A stretch of DNA of 64,000 nt from Paenibacillus sp. 481 (GTDB lineage Bacteria; Bacillota; Bacilli; Paenibacillales; Paenibacillaceae). Shown here one piece after another: positions 7,203 to 15,285 of the stretch. Within the stretch, counting starts at the first letter, position 1, and each line of letters opens with the position of its first letter. The notes under the pieces are model-generated. The model had not been told where the DNA came from. It did not search any database and was given only the letters and a program-made list of their open reading frames with translations. The position numbers were made by a program, and so were the translations under genes. The stretch spans positions 3,303,501-3,367,500 of the forward strand of contig NZ_CP075175.1 of the NCBI RefSeq assembly GCF_021223605.1. Direction: 5' to 3'.

Positions 7203-8696
7203 ATGGAATGGTTATTGATTATTTTATTATCCATTTTAGGATTGCTGCTGTTTTTCAAATTTAGACCAAAATCGTATCAGTCGATGCTAATTGATAAACA
7301 AAGTGCTGAACAAATAGCCGAACAATTTATTAAGAGATATGTTGGGGTAGACGTACATAATTGGAAGAAATACTCCATGTTTTGGCATGATCGGGATACA
7401 GTAAACAAACTCCATCATATGGATTTATTGAATAAGAACAGACAAATTTTATATGAATGGGGCCTTGTAGAAGCTTGGAGGATTCGATTTGTTAGTGCAC
7501 ATAAATCAATCATTATTGGTATTAATGCCAATCAAGAGGTCACCTTTTTGCAAGTTGATGTGAAAAGGCAAGACATTCCCAAAATAAATGGAGAAGTTCA
7601 ATCTCCTGAACATTTACTTCATTCATTAAATGCGTCGACGCACGGCGTTTGGGGTAATGCTTTCGTAACAGGTAATGGCAAAAAAGAAGAGGACTTAAAC
7701 AATACAGATCTGTATTGGTATACCGTTGAATCCGAAGAAATACGGATGAAAATAGCGGTGGAGGTGCAAAATGGCTACCTTGTCAGTATGGGATCAGCGC
7801 AAGAAATACTGACAGATAAAATGAATGTGGCCGTTAAAAAAGAATATTTGGAATCGACTTTAAATTTATCTGGCGTGTTGGGCTCTTTTGTTGCTGTGAT
7901 AGCGGCTTTGATCATTCTTATCACGCAAGGTGGTGAGGTATCTTTAGCTTATAGCTTGGTCATGGGATGTATTATGGCAGCTATTAGTTCTTTAACTGCA
8001 AAAGAAGATATTGAGCTTAGTATCGTCAATGCATATGATTCCCGCATCAGCATAAAATCAGTATATTTGTTAGGTATTTTGTCTACAGCTCTAGCAAGTT
8101 TGGCTGCTGGTTTTGTCGTGTTTATCGCATCGTTGGCAGGGAATTTCATCAGTACAAAGAAGAGCTTATATTTATTTGAACAATTGGAATGGCAAAGCGC
8201 TGTGGGCGTTTGTGTAGGCATAGTGACTTTAGGGGTATTTGGTCTCTTTTTTTACATCTTAGAAAAGAAAAATTGGTTAAAAATCTCTCCGGAACTGTCT
8301 GATCGTACTGTTTATTTGTCCGGATTTAATTTGAAGCAAGGGCTAAGTGTTGCTTTGCAAAGTTCCTTGGCAGAAGAAACGGTCTACCGCTTGCTTGCTA
8401 TTCCTGTTATTTGGTGGTTGAGCGGCAATGTATACGTCGCAATAGGTATCTCTTCAATGTTGTGGGCTTTCCTACATCAAGGAACAGGGTACCAGCCCCG
8501 CTGGATAAGATGGTTTCAACTGTTCGTCTTTGGTTGGATATTAGGATTTGTATATGTGTATTACGGATTCGTATCTGTGTTGGTAGCCCACTTTGTGCAC
8601 AATTTCATACTCGTATCCGTACCTCTTTTTCAGTATCGCTATGACAAACAGAGACTCCATAAACAGGCGAAACCACAGTCCATCCATAACGGATAG
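7203..8696 (+). CDS. skfC: SkfC-like CPBP (CAAX-type) intramembrane protease
   Basis: A 497-residue membrane protein, nearly the remembered length of B. subtilis SkfC. One N-terminal membrane helix, a soluble region of about 200 residues, then several helices from about residue 218 on. The CPBP motifs are present: EExxxR (EETVYR, near residue 391), FxxxH-type (WAFLHQ, near 424) and HFVHN (near 463), providing the metal-binding and catalytic residues. In the skf system this protein is thought to remove the leader and/or join the ends of the core peptide. It begins 15 bp after skfB with GAGGGAT before the ATG, so it is co-transcribed and probably tightly coupled. Confidence 0.9.
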   Translation: MEWLLIILLSILGLLLFFKFRPKSYQSMLIDKQSAEQIAEQFIKRYVGVDVHNWKKYSMFWHDRDTVNKLHHMDLLNKNRQILYEWGLVEAWRIRFVSAHKSIIIGINANQEVTFLQVDVKRQDIPKINGEVQSPEHLLHSLNASTHGVWGNAFVTGNGKKEEDLNNTDLYWYTVESEEIRMKIAVEVQNGYLVSMGSAQEILTDKMNVAVKKEYLESTLNLSGVLGSFVAVIAALIILITQGGEVSLAYSLVMGCIMAAISSLTAKEDIELSIVNAYDSRISIKSVYLLGILSTALASLAAGFVVFIASLAGNFISTKKSLYLFEQLEWQSAVGVCVGIVTLGVFGLFFYILEKKNWLKISPELSDRTVYLSGFNLKQGLSVALQSSLAEETVYRLLAIPVIWWLSGNVYVAIGISSMLWAFLHQGTGYQPRWIRWFQLFVFGWILGFVYVYYGFVSVLVAHFVHNFILVSVPLFQYRYDKQRLHKQAKPQSIHNG

Positions 8697-8714
8697 TGAA
8701 AGGGATTGCTCACA

Positions 8715-9440
8715 ATGGATATTTTAAAAGTTGTCAATCTGCAAAAGAAATATGAAAATGGCGATGGTGTAGACGATGTCCAATTTTGTATACAAGCTGG
8801 GGAAATTGTCGCGTTGCTAGGCCCGAACGGAGCAGGTAAAACGACTACCATTCGCTGTATTACAGGGCTTTACAGGCCAGATCAAGGTCATATTTCGATT
8901 GGAAATCATACTCCTGGATCGGTGGCAGCCCAACAAATGGTTGCCTTTATCCCTGATCAACCATTTTTATACCCAACATTGACGATAGCTGAACATGTGC
9001 AGTTTCGTGCCAAGGCATTTAAGGTTCCCAAACAGCAGCTTAAAGAGCGTGTCATGCAAGCCTTGGCTGAAGTCCATTTGACGGATCTTGCTGATCGGAT
9101 GAGTGGGCATTTATCACGCGGGCAAAAACAGCGGGCCATATTGGCTGGTGCTATTGTGCAAAACGCAAATTTGTACGTATTGGATGAGCCAACAGTTGGT
9201 TTGGATATACCGGCTAAACAATGGTTAGCCAAATGGTTAACTGCTAAAGCAGAACAAAAATGTGGTGTATTTATATGTACACACAGTCTGGAGTTTGTTC
9301 TGGAAATTGCGCATCGTGTACTCCTTATTCAAGAGGGGCGTATTGTAAAAGAAATGAGTGTCCCTAAACACGAGGCAGATTGGCCAGAATGGCGTAAAGA
9401 CGTCATCCATGCTTTAGGGGAGTGGACGGAACATGGGTGA
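8715..9440 (+). CDS. skfE: SkfE-like ABC transporter ATP-binding subunit
   Basis: A 241-residue ATPase. Walker A is GPNGAGKTT near residue 37, the signature is LSRGQ, Walker B is LYVLDEP and the switch histidine is in CTHS. It should pair with the next gene to export the mature killing factor and give self-protection, as SkfEF does. ATG 8715 follows a GAAAGGGA site at 8698-8705; TTG 8706 in the same frame is too close to that site. The 3' end overlaps skfF by 8 bp, indicating translational coupling. Confidence 0.92.
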   Translation: MDILKVVNLQKKYENGDGVDDVQFCIQAGEIVALLGPNGAGKTTTIRCITGLYRPDQGHISIGNHTPGSVAAQQMVAFIPDQPFLYPTLTIAEHVQFRAKAFKVPKQQLKERVMQALAEVHLTDLADRMSGHLSRGQKQRAILAGAIVQNANLYVLDEPTVGLDIPAKQWLAKWLTAKAEQKCGVFICTHSLEFVLEIAHRVLLIQEGRIVKEMSVPKHEADWPEWRKDVIHALGEWTEHG

Positions 9441-10950
9441 TATATGGCAATTGTACCGCTTGCAATTATTTAGAAGCTTATCCAATCAGGAAAGAAAAAC
9501 GAAAATTCCTTTTTTATTATTGGTTACACTAGCCCTCTTTGTTACGCTACAGCTCAATATAGGTGATGCTGGTAACGAGGAATCACTAGTCTATTTCGGC
9601 TGGGGATTAGCTGTTATGTTTCTGATCTACACCGTTTTAGGGATTGGGTCCAATCGTCTTCCTTCTAAAATGGAAGATGTGATTTGGCTCTATTCAATGC
9701 CACTTCATTTATCACGTATTGCGCACGCGACAGTCCTCTGGCAAGTTTTTTTGCGGAGCTCGTTGTGGTTGCTTGGCGCCGTTATTGGCGACATCATACG
9801 CTTAAGTATTTCAATGTCATACGTTAATTTAACAGGAAAAGCATTGCTTACCCTTGTTGTGATAGGTGCGATGGAGTATTGGCTCGTTGCGTTATCCTGT
9901 GCCAGAATGAACCGTGGAATTCGGATTGTTTTCGGTCTGGGCGCCCTTATTTTTACGGTGTTATTAGGATTCGCTAGTTATTATACCTTTTTCGTACCTG
10001 AATCCCCTTATGTATGGAACATGGTTGCCGATGTTATTTCTGAATTTGGACTTATTTTTAAAGGAAGTTATTCTTGGAAAACAGGGACAACAGTGTTTAT
10101 TTTAATATGCCTTTCGTTTGCCTTGATTCATTACTCTACACGGTCATTGAAATGTAAAGAGCAGCTAGTAAGAGAAGCAGACTTCTGGTCAGAATTTAAA
10201 GATTATAACGCATTTAGCGCCAGTATCCAACCTCAACAGTTCAAAAGTTGGTGGGGAGCGCAGTTTTTAACAGGTCTAGGCTCTTTTTTGTGGTTCGAAA
10301 TTAATATTGCAAAAAAAAATGTATTCACGCATCTATTTCAACTCCTTTTTATAATAGCCATCGTGTATTATGTGATCGTATATCGTTTCGATTGGATCAT
10401 CATTGTGAATGTAGTACTTGTTGCCGCCATATTAATGAATTCCTATTTTTCAGGTTTAGTGCGCCATATGCAATCGGGGGATTTATTTTTGCTCCCAGGT
10501 AAATTCTACTTAAAAGTGTTGGTCTTAGAGCTCGCACATATGATGTGGATATTCATTCCTATCTCTGTGTTTATTGGTTTTGGCTGGTCGAATGAGCGTT
10601 TAAATATGGAGCAAGTAGGAGTTGCTATTGGATATGCAATTGGTTTGTTTGTTCTTTTGTTAGGAATACGTTTAACAGCTGCAATGCAGACGTACGGTCG
10701 TCAAGAAGGTTTACCAATCATGATTTATTTTAAAAATGTATTATACGTGGTTGTTGGGAGTACTGCTCTCGTTGGTTTTTTCGCAAATATATTGCCTTTA
10801 TTGTTGGCAAGTCCATATGTGCTTCCGCTAGTTATGATTTTAATTGGCTTATCGTTATGGATGGTTTCGATTCGTAATCAGGGGAGAGCTTACTTTATTC
10901 ATTTCTATGCGCTTATTTCTATAGGGGCTTTTTTGTTAAGTAGGTTGTGA
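9433..10950 (+). CDS. skfF: SkfF-like ABC transporter permease
   Basis: A 505-residue integral membrane protein with about ten to twelve hydrophobic segments spread over its length, separated by short basic loops. There is no ATP-binding motif, so it is the membrane half of the exporter whose ATPase is skfE. The gene starts inside the end of skfE (8-bp overlap). The protein is somewhat longer than I recall for B. subtilis SkfF (about 447), so the alignment of its ends is uncertain. Function as export/immunity permease is inferred from the operon. Confidence 0.87.
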   Translation: MGDIWQLYRLQLFRSLSNQERKTKIPFLLLVTLALFVTLQLNIGDAGNEESLVYFGWGLAVMFLIYTVLGIGSNRLPSKMEDVIWLYSMPLHLSRIAHATVLWQVFLRSSLWLLGAVIGDIIRLSISMSYVNLTGKALLTLVVIGAMEYWLVALSCARMNRGIRIVFGLGALIFTVLLGFASYYTFFVPESPYVWNMVADVISEFGLIFKGSYSWKTGTTVFILICLSFALIHYSTRSLKCKEQLVREADFWSEFKDYNAFSASIQPQQFKSWWGAQFLTGLGSFLWFEINIAKKNVFTHLFQLLFIIAIVYYVIVYRFDWIIIVNVVLVAAILMNSYFSGLVRHMQSGDLFLLPGKFYLKVLVLELAHMMWIFIPISVFIGFGWSNERLNMEQVGVAIGYAIGLFVLLLGIRLTAAMQTYGRQEGLPIMIYFKNVLYVVVGSTALVGFFANILPLLLASPYVLPLVMILIGLSLWMVSIRNQGRAYFIHFYALISIGAFLLSRL

Positions 10951-10979
10951 TGCATTTCATATGAACTAAGAGGTGAACC

Positions 10980-11492
10980 ATGAACAATAACAATGAGATG
11001 GTATTGAAAAATATGGATAAGCTTGCTAGTGATAATGAGCGGGAGGCATTTCAGGCAATTAGGGAGATAAAACATACGGGAAAAACAGCAGTCCCTACGC
11101 TAAGAAATGCTTTACGTGACAAAGGTCCATTACGAACAATGTCAATAGTCGTATTAGGGGAAATTGGTACGGACGCATACGATGCTGTTCCTGAGCTAGC
11201 TGCTTTATTGCATGAAGAGCATGAAGAAACGCAAATGGCTGCGGCTTTGTCCTTATCGCGGATTGGGGAAAAGAGCATACCTTGCCTTTTAGAAATCGCA
11301 AACCAACTTAAGGGAACAGCGAGCTTTTGGGCGATATGGGCACTTACTATGTTGAATCCAACCTTAATCGGAAGAGAAATGGTTGACCTTTTAAACGATG
11401 AACGTTTAGACGAAGCAAGTATGTTCCGACCCCTTGCAGCGGAAGAAGCGCTTGCTAAAGTCATTGCAGCTGATCTGACGGGACCAAATTAG
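10980..11492 (+). CDS. skfG: SkfG-like HEAT-repeat protein
   Basis: A 170-residue soluble protein made of short helical pairs with the HEAT/PBS-lyase repeat character, such as AVPTLRNALRDKGP, IVVLGEIGTDAYDAVPELAALL and AALSLSRIGEKSIPCLLEIA. HEAT repeats usually serve protein-protein contacts. It occupies the position and has about the length of SkfG in B. subtilis, whose role is undefined. GAGGTG precedes the ATG. No signal peptide or membrane segment. Confidence 0.85.
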   Translation: MNNNNEMVLKNMDKLASDNEREAFQAIREIKHTGKTAVPTLRNALRDKGPLRTMSIVVLGEIGTDAYDAVPELAALLHEEHEETQMAAALSLSRIGEKSIPCLLEIANQLKGTASFWAIWALTMLNPTLIGREMVDLLNDERLDEASMFRPLAAEEALAKVIAADLTGPN

Positions 11493-11503
11493 GAGGTGGG
11501 CAA

Positions 11504-11941
11504 ATGGAACTGGGGCAAAGTGTACCTTCGGTTGAATATGATTTGCCTTACTTAAACTGTTCGAGTTCAAACATTTTGACAGATAGTTTTGAAGAAGAAA
11601 CGCTGTTATGCTACTTCTGGTCGATAAGTTGTGGCACGTGTAAAGAAATCGCTACCCATTTACAGCGTGACCTGAGTGAATATCCAACACAAGTGAAGCT
11701 CGTTAGTGTGCATGTTCCTTTTTCGGAAGATGAACGTTGTGTAGAGTCGATAACGAATTTTTCGAATTCAAACCATTACGCTTTTCCGATCATTTTAGAC
11801 CAGTACCATGAATATGTATCCTTGTTTAATTTGAAGATTGTGCCGGTCTTTTTATTGTTTAATAGAGATAAAGTGTTGCAGCACAAAATTATTGGAGTAG
11901 ATGGGTATAAGAAAGTAAAGGAGCTATTAAAGGGTAATTAA
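11504..11941 (+). CDS. skfH: SkfH-like thioredoxin-fold protein
   Basis: A 145-residue thioredoxin-like protein with the redox motif CGTC in FWSISCGTCKEI (near residues 40-50) and the conserved cis-proline region IVPVFLLF. It fits an AhpC-TSA/TlpA-like oxidoreductase and matches the last gene of the skf operon. A role in forming the Cys1-Cys16 disulfide of the killing factor is plausible but inferred. No clear signal peptide is seen, so it would act at the cytoplasmic side. The final codons are duplicated just after the stop (GAGCTATTAAAG occurs twice, 22 bp apart), a small tandem duplication. Confidence 0.87.
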   Translation: MELGQSVPSVEYDLPYLNCSSSNILTDSFEEETLLCYFWSISCGTCKEIATHLQRDLSEYPTQVKLVSVHVPFSEDERCVESITNFSNSNHYAFPIILDQYHEYVSLFNLKIVPVFLLFNRDKVLQHKIIGVDGYKKVKELLKGN

Positions 11942-11991
11942 AGAGCTATTAAAGAGCGAACAAAAGGATACAATAGCAAGTGACTTAACAT

Positions 11992-12036
11992 GTGGTTGTC
12001 TCTTCAGTATATTTACTGTGGGGGGAACCACTTTTT
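11992..12036 (+). terminator. skf operon terminator
   Basis: GTGGTT at 11992-11997 pairs with AACCAC at 12026-12031, with inner arms CAGTA and TACTG, followed by TTTTT. It separates the skf operon from the housekeeping tsaE cluster. Confidence 0.7.
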
Positions 12037-12077
12037 GTATGCAGTGACAAGCGTTCACGGATAGTGCTTCGCTTTTG

Positions 12078-12086
12078 TGGTATAAT
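12078..12086 (+). promoter_or_regulatory. Extended -10 element before tsaE
   Basis: TGGTATAAT, an ideal extended -10, 54 bp before the tsaE start. No good -35 is visible. Confidence 0.45.
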
Positions 12087-12139
12087 AGGGCGTTAGAAAT
12101 TCATTTGGTTGCTGGTCGGATGGAGGAGGGCATAGGAGC

Positions 12140-12619
12140 ATGTTTCAAACAGCGGAATTTGCTTATCGTTCGATGAACGAAGCGGATACGGAGAAATTGG
12201 CTGTACGGTTGACGGAAAAGTTTCAGCCAGGAACGGTCATCGCCCTTGATGGGGACCTTGGTGCGGGTAAGACACGCTTTTCGCAAGCTGTCGCTCGTGC
12301 ACTTGGCGTAAAGGATGTCGTTAGCAGCCCAACTTTTACAATCATTAAAGAATATGAAGGCGAACAAATGCCTCTTTATCATATGGATGTGTATCGTATT
12401 TCAATGGCAGAAGCGGACGAGCTCGGCTTGGACGACTATTTTTACGGTGAAGGCGTGTCCTTGGTGGAGTGGTCAAGCATCGTGACGCCGATTTTGCCAA
12501 CGAAATATTTGCATCTGTTCTTGCAGTATGAAGGTGAACACGAGCGGATCATTCGGTTGACGGCTTATGGCGAGCCGTACATTTCTTGGGTTAACGAACT
12601 AAAACGGATGGGAGTATAA
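12140..12619 (+). CDS. tsaE: tRNA threonylcarbamoyladenosine biosynthesis ATPase TsaE
   Basis: A 159-residue P-loop ATPase (YdiB family) with Walker A GDLGAGKT near residues 37-44, a TFTIIKEY segment and the terminal VEWSSI region typical of TsaE. With TsaB and TsaD it completes the t6A modification at A37 of ANN-decoding tRNAs. GGAGGAGGG at 12122-12130 precedes the ATG. First gene of the tsaE-tsaB-rimI-tsaD cluster, the same order as ydiB-ydiC-ydiD-gcp in B. subtilis. Confidence 0.95.
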   Translation: MFQTAEFAYRSMNEADTEKLAVRLTEKFQPGTVIALDGDLGAGKTRFSQAVARALGVKDVVSSPTFTIIKEYEGEQMPLYHMDVYRISMAEADELGLDDYFYGEGVSLVEWSSIVTPILPTKYLHLFLQYEGEHERIIRLTAYGEPYISWVNELKRMGV

Positions 12620-12621
12620 GA

Positions 12622-13470
12622 ATGATGGAACAACAAGCAGTTCAACTGCTAGCAATTGATACATCGACGAATGTGCTGGCCGTTGCCGCACTGCGTGGGA
12701 GTGGAATGGCGCCGCTAGCGAATCTTCAATCAGAGGCAGAGCGTAATCACGCGATTAAGCTTGTTCCAGCGATGCAAGCGATGATACGTGATCTCGGTTG
12801 GACGCAAGACGATGTAAATGTGCTGGCCGTCGGTATTGGGCCGGGATCTTACACAGGAGTACGCGTTGCTGTTACGGCGGCAAAGACGCTCGCGTGGGCT
12901 TGGCGCAAGCCTGTTGTGGGTGTGTCGAGCTTACATGCGTTAGCTTTGAGTGGCTGGGAAGCGGCGCAGCAGCACATGGAACAAGCGCAAGGTTCAGTAT
13001 GGGTGTATCCGCTTATGGATGCGCGTAGAGGACAAGCTTATACTGCGCGCTTTGCTTTTGAACATGGTGAGCGAGCAGCGGTGGACAGCTTAGGTGTTCG
13101 TCAAAATGAAGACAGCATTCGCTTAGTTGCTTCGGTTGTTGAGGAAGCAGAGGTGTTGCTTGCTCATAATGAAGGCCAACCGCAAGCGCAAGTCTGGCTT
13201 GTGGGCGATGTAGAGCCTCACCGTGAGCTACTGGAGGCGCTTCAAGCGAAATTAGGCAGCCGTGTTCGTATCGTAGGCTGTAAATTAAGTGCGGCTTGGA
13301 TCGGCCGCTTGGCGCTTGCTGATCTAGAGCGGGGCGTGCCAACTGCCGATATCCATCAGTTGGAGCCTAACTATGCGCAGCTAACGGAAGCGGAAACCAA
13401 ACTGCTAGCGAAGGAAAGAGAAGAAAGGGCAGCGCGAGCAAACGATGTTGCAAGCAGCTCGCCATCATAA
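12622..13470 (+). CDS. tsaB: tRNA threonylcarbamoyladenosine biosynthesis protein TsaB
   Basis: A 282-residue protein of the TsaB/YeaZ family. The ASKHA-fold N-terminus LLAIDTSTNVLAVA and the GIGPGSYTGVRVAV motif are intact. TsaB is a non-catalytic partner that dimerises with TsaD. It starts 2 bp after tsaE, and the C-terminus has a charged Glu/Lys-rich extension. Two ATG codons lie side by side at the start (12622 and 12625); either could serve. Confidence 0.95.
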   Translation: MMEQQAVQLLAIDTSTNVLAVAALRGSGMAPLANLQSEAERNHAIKLVPAMQAMIRDLGWTQDDVNVLAVGIGPGSYTGVRVAVTAAKTLAWAWRKPVVGVSSLHALALSGWEAAQQHMEQAQGSVWVYPLMDARRGQAYTARFAFEHGERAAVDSLGVRQNEDSIRLVASVVEEAEVLLAHNEGQPQAQVWLVGDVEPHRELLEALQAKLGSRVRIVGCKLSAAWIGRLALADLERGVPTADIHQLEPNYAQLTEAETKLLAKEREERAARANDVASSSPS

Positions 13471-13495
13471 TGACTCGGAAAGGACGGTCACTTCA

Positions 13496-14029
13496 TTGAG
13501 CAAAACAGAACGATTTGACGAATTAGCCCCACAATCGACTTCGTCAGCACCGATGTTTAGAGCAATGGATATCGACGATATTCCAGGTGTTATGACCGTG
13601 GAGCATGCTTCGTTTACTGTACCATGGTCGGCTGATGCTTTTCGCAATGAGATGCTGCACAACCAGAACGCCAAATATATCGTAATGGTTTGTGATGAGC
13701 AAATTGTTGGCTATGCAGGAATGTGGACCATCTTAGACGAGGCTCACATTACAAATATCGCTATTTACCCTGATTATCGAGGACGAGGTCTTGGTCAACA
13801 GCTGCTCTATCAGTTGATGGAGCTTGCTGTTTATTGTGGCATGGTAAGTATGACGCTGGAAGTTCGGGTATCGAATCAGGCGGCTCAACATTTATATACC
13901 AAATTTGGCTTTATCGCAGTTGGGGTTCGTAAAGGGTACTATTCAGATAATCAAGAGGACGCACTTATTATGTGGGCGGATTTAAAGCAGTTCGCACCGA
14001 TCATTATTTCCAGTGAGTCCAATCAATAA
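13496..14029 (+). CDS. rimI: Ribosomal protein S18-alanine N-acetyltransferase
   Basis: A GNAT acetyltransferase, 177 residues from TTG 13496. The acetyl-CoA binding loop YRGRGLGQQLL and the downstream VRVSNQAAQHLYTKFGF segment are the RimI signature. In many bacteria rimI sits within the tsa cluster, as here. TTG 13496 has AAAGGACG at 13478-13485. The frame extends to ATG 13445 inside tsaB, which would give 194 residues and an overlap, so the start is uncertain. The first 20 residues are poorly conserved in either case. Confidence 0.9.
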   Translation: MSKTERFDELAPQSTSSAPMFRAMDIDDIPGVMTVEHASFTVPWSADAFRNEMLHNQNAKYIVMVCDEQIVGYAGMWTILDEAHITNIAIYPDYRGRGLGQQLLYQLMELAVYCGMVSMTLEVRVSNQAAQHLYTKFGFIAVGVRKGYYSDNQEDALIMWADLKQFAPIIISSESNQ

Positions 14030-14043
14030 AGCAGGTGAATTCA

Positions 14044-15084
14044 TTGACATTCATACAATCGGACGAAAAAGATAGTATTATTTTGGCGATAGAGACGAGT
14101 TGTGACGAGACATCTGTCGCTGTCGTACGCAATGGTCGCGAAGTGCTTTCTAACATGGTGTCAAGCCAGATCGATGTTCATCAGAGATTTGGCGGTGTCG
14201 TGCCAGAAATCGCTTCGCGTAAACATGTGGAGACAATTACGGTCATGATTGAGCAAGCGGTCGAGCAGGCTGGCATTACGATGCAAGATGTCTCTGCGAT
14301 CGCGGTTACACAAGGCCCTGGCCTAATTGGCGCTTTGCTAGTAGGTAATGTAGCAGCTAAATCGCTCGCTATGGCGTTCGATATTCCGCTAATTGGCACA
14401 CATCATATCGCAGGACATATTTATGCGAATCAATTGGTTGCAGAGCTTCAATATCCTTGTATGGCCTTGGTCGTTTCAGGCGGTCATACCGAATTGGTGT
14501 ATTTAGAAGCAGAAGGTAAGTTCCAATTGATCGGCCGGACGCGTGATGATGCGGTTGGCGAGGCTTATGACAAAGTGGCTCGTGCCATTGGTCTGCCTTA
14601 CCCAGGTGGCCCGCACGTTGATCGCTTAGCTACGGAAGCTACGGAAACGGTCGATCTGCCGCGTTCGTGGCTGGAGCCAGATTCGTACGACTTTAGCTTC
14701 AGTGGCTTGAAGTCCGCGGTGTTGAACGTCATCAACCAGACTCGGATGCGCGGTGAAGAGCCGAAGTACGGGGCTATCGCTCATGGCTTCCAGCAGTCTG
14801 TAGTCGACGTCCTCGTCGGTAAATCGATGCGCGCTGTCAAGCAATACAACGTGAAGCAATTGCTGTTGTGTGGCGGAGTTGCGGCTAATCGTGGTTTACG
14901 CGAGGCATTAACGAAGCAGTGTGAAGATGAGGGAGTGCCGCTTATTATTCCGCCGTTCGAATATTGTACCGATAATGCAGCAATGATCGGGGCGGCCGCC
15001 TATTTGAAATGGAAGCACGGTCAATTTACGGAGCTTGATTTCACAGCACATCCTCAGTTTTCGTTGGAACAATGGTCGGTGTAA
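14044..15084 (+). CDS. tsaD: tRNA N6-adenosine threonylcarbamoyltransferase TsaD
   Basis: A 346-residue ASKHA-family protein with AIETSCDETS at the N-terminus, the iron-binding HxxxH site (HHIAGHIYAN), VVSGGHTEL and DNAAMIGAAA. It transfers the threonylcarbamoyl group to A37 of tRNA together with TsaB and TsaE. TTG 14044 with GCAGGTGA at 14031-14038 is favoured; GTG 14035 is in frame but overlaps the ribosome site. Known as gcp or ydiE in B. subtilis. A terminator follows. Confidence 0.95.
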   Translation: MTFIQSDEKDSIILAIETSCDETSVAVVRNGREVLSNMVSSQIDVHQRFGGVVPEIASRKHVETITVMIEQAVEQAGITMQDVSAIAVTQGPGLIGALLVGNVAAKSLAMAFDIPLIGTHHIAGHIYANQLVAELQYPCMALVVSGGHTELVYLEAEGKFQLIGRTRDDAVGEAYDKVARAIGLPYPGGPHVDRLATEATETVDLPRSWLEPDSYDFSFSGLKSAVLNVINQTRMRGEEPKYGAIAHGFQQSVVDVLVGKSMRAVKQYNVKQLLLCGGVAANRGLREALTKQCEDEGVPLIIPPFEYCTDNAAMIGAAAYLKWKHGQFTELDFTAHPQFSLEQWSV

Positions 15085-15111
15085 ATCGATTGCAATATGT
15101 GAAGCTTGAAA

Positions 15112-15145
15112 GCGGGTCTGCATAGCGATGCAGGCTCGTTTTTGG
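15112..15145 (+). terminator. tsa cluster terminator
   Basis: GCGGGTCTGCAT pairs, with some G-U, to ATGCAGGCTCGT around an AGCG loop, then TTTTT. Confidence 0.75.
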
Positions 15146-15190
15146 CTTTTTTTGATTTTTGGCATTCGTGAGTGCTTATTTTTAAATAAC

Positions 15191-15233
15191 ATTCAAACAA
15201 TCAATTGAATATTATAATGAATTGAGTTATAAT
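15191..15233 (+). promoter_or_regulatory. Promoter with overlapping inverted repeat before the cation exporter gene
   Basis: TTGAAT at 15205-15210, a 17-bp spacer, TATAAT at 15228-15233. The -35 is the right arm of ATTCAA-N8-TTGAAT (15191-15210). A palindrome over the -35 of a metal exporter suggests an ArsR/CzrA-type metal-sensing repressor site; no such regulator gene is in the window. Confidence 0.5.
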
Positions 15234-15285
15234 AACAATCAATCAAGGAGAGTTTATTATTAAATCCGAAAGGGGTTTTCTAAAT

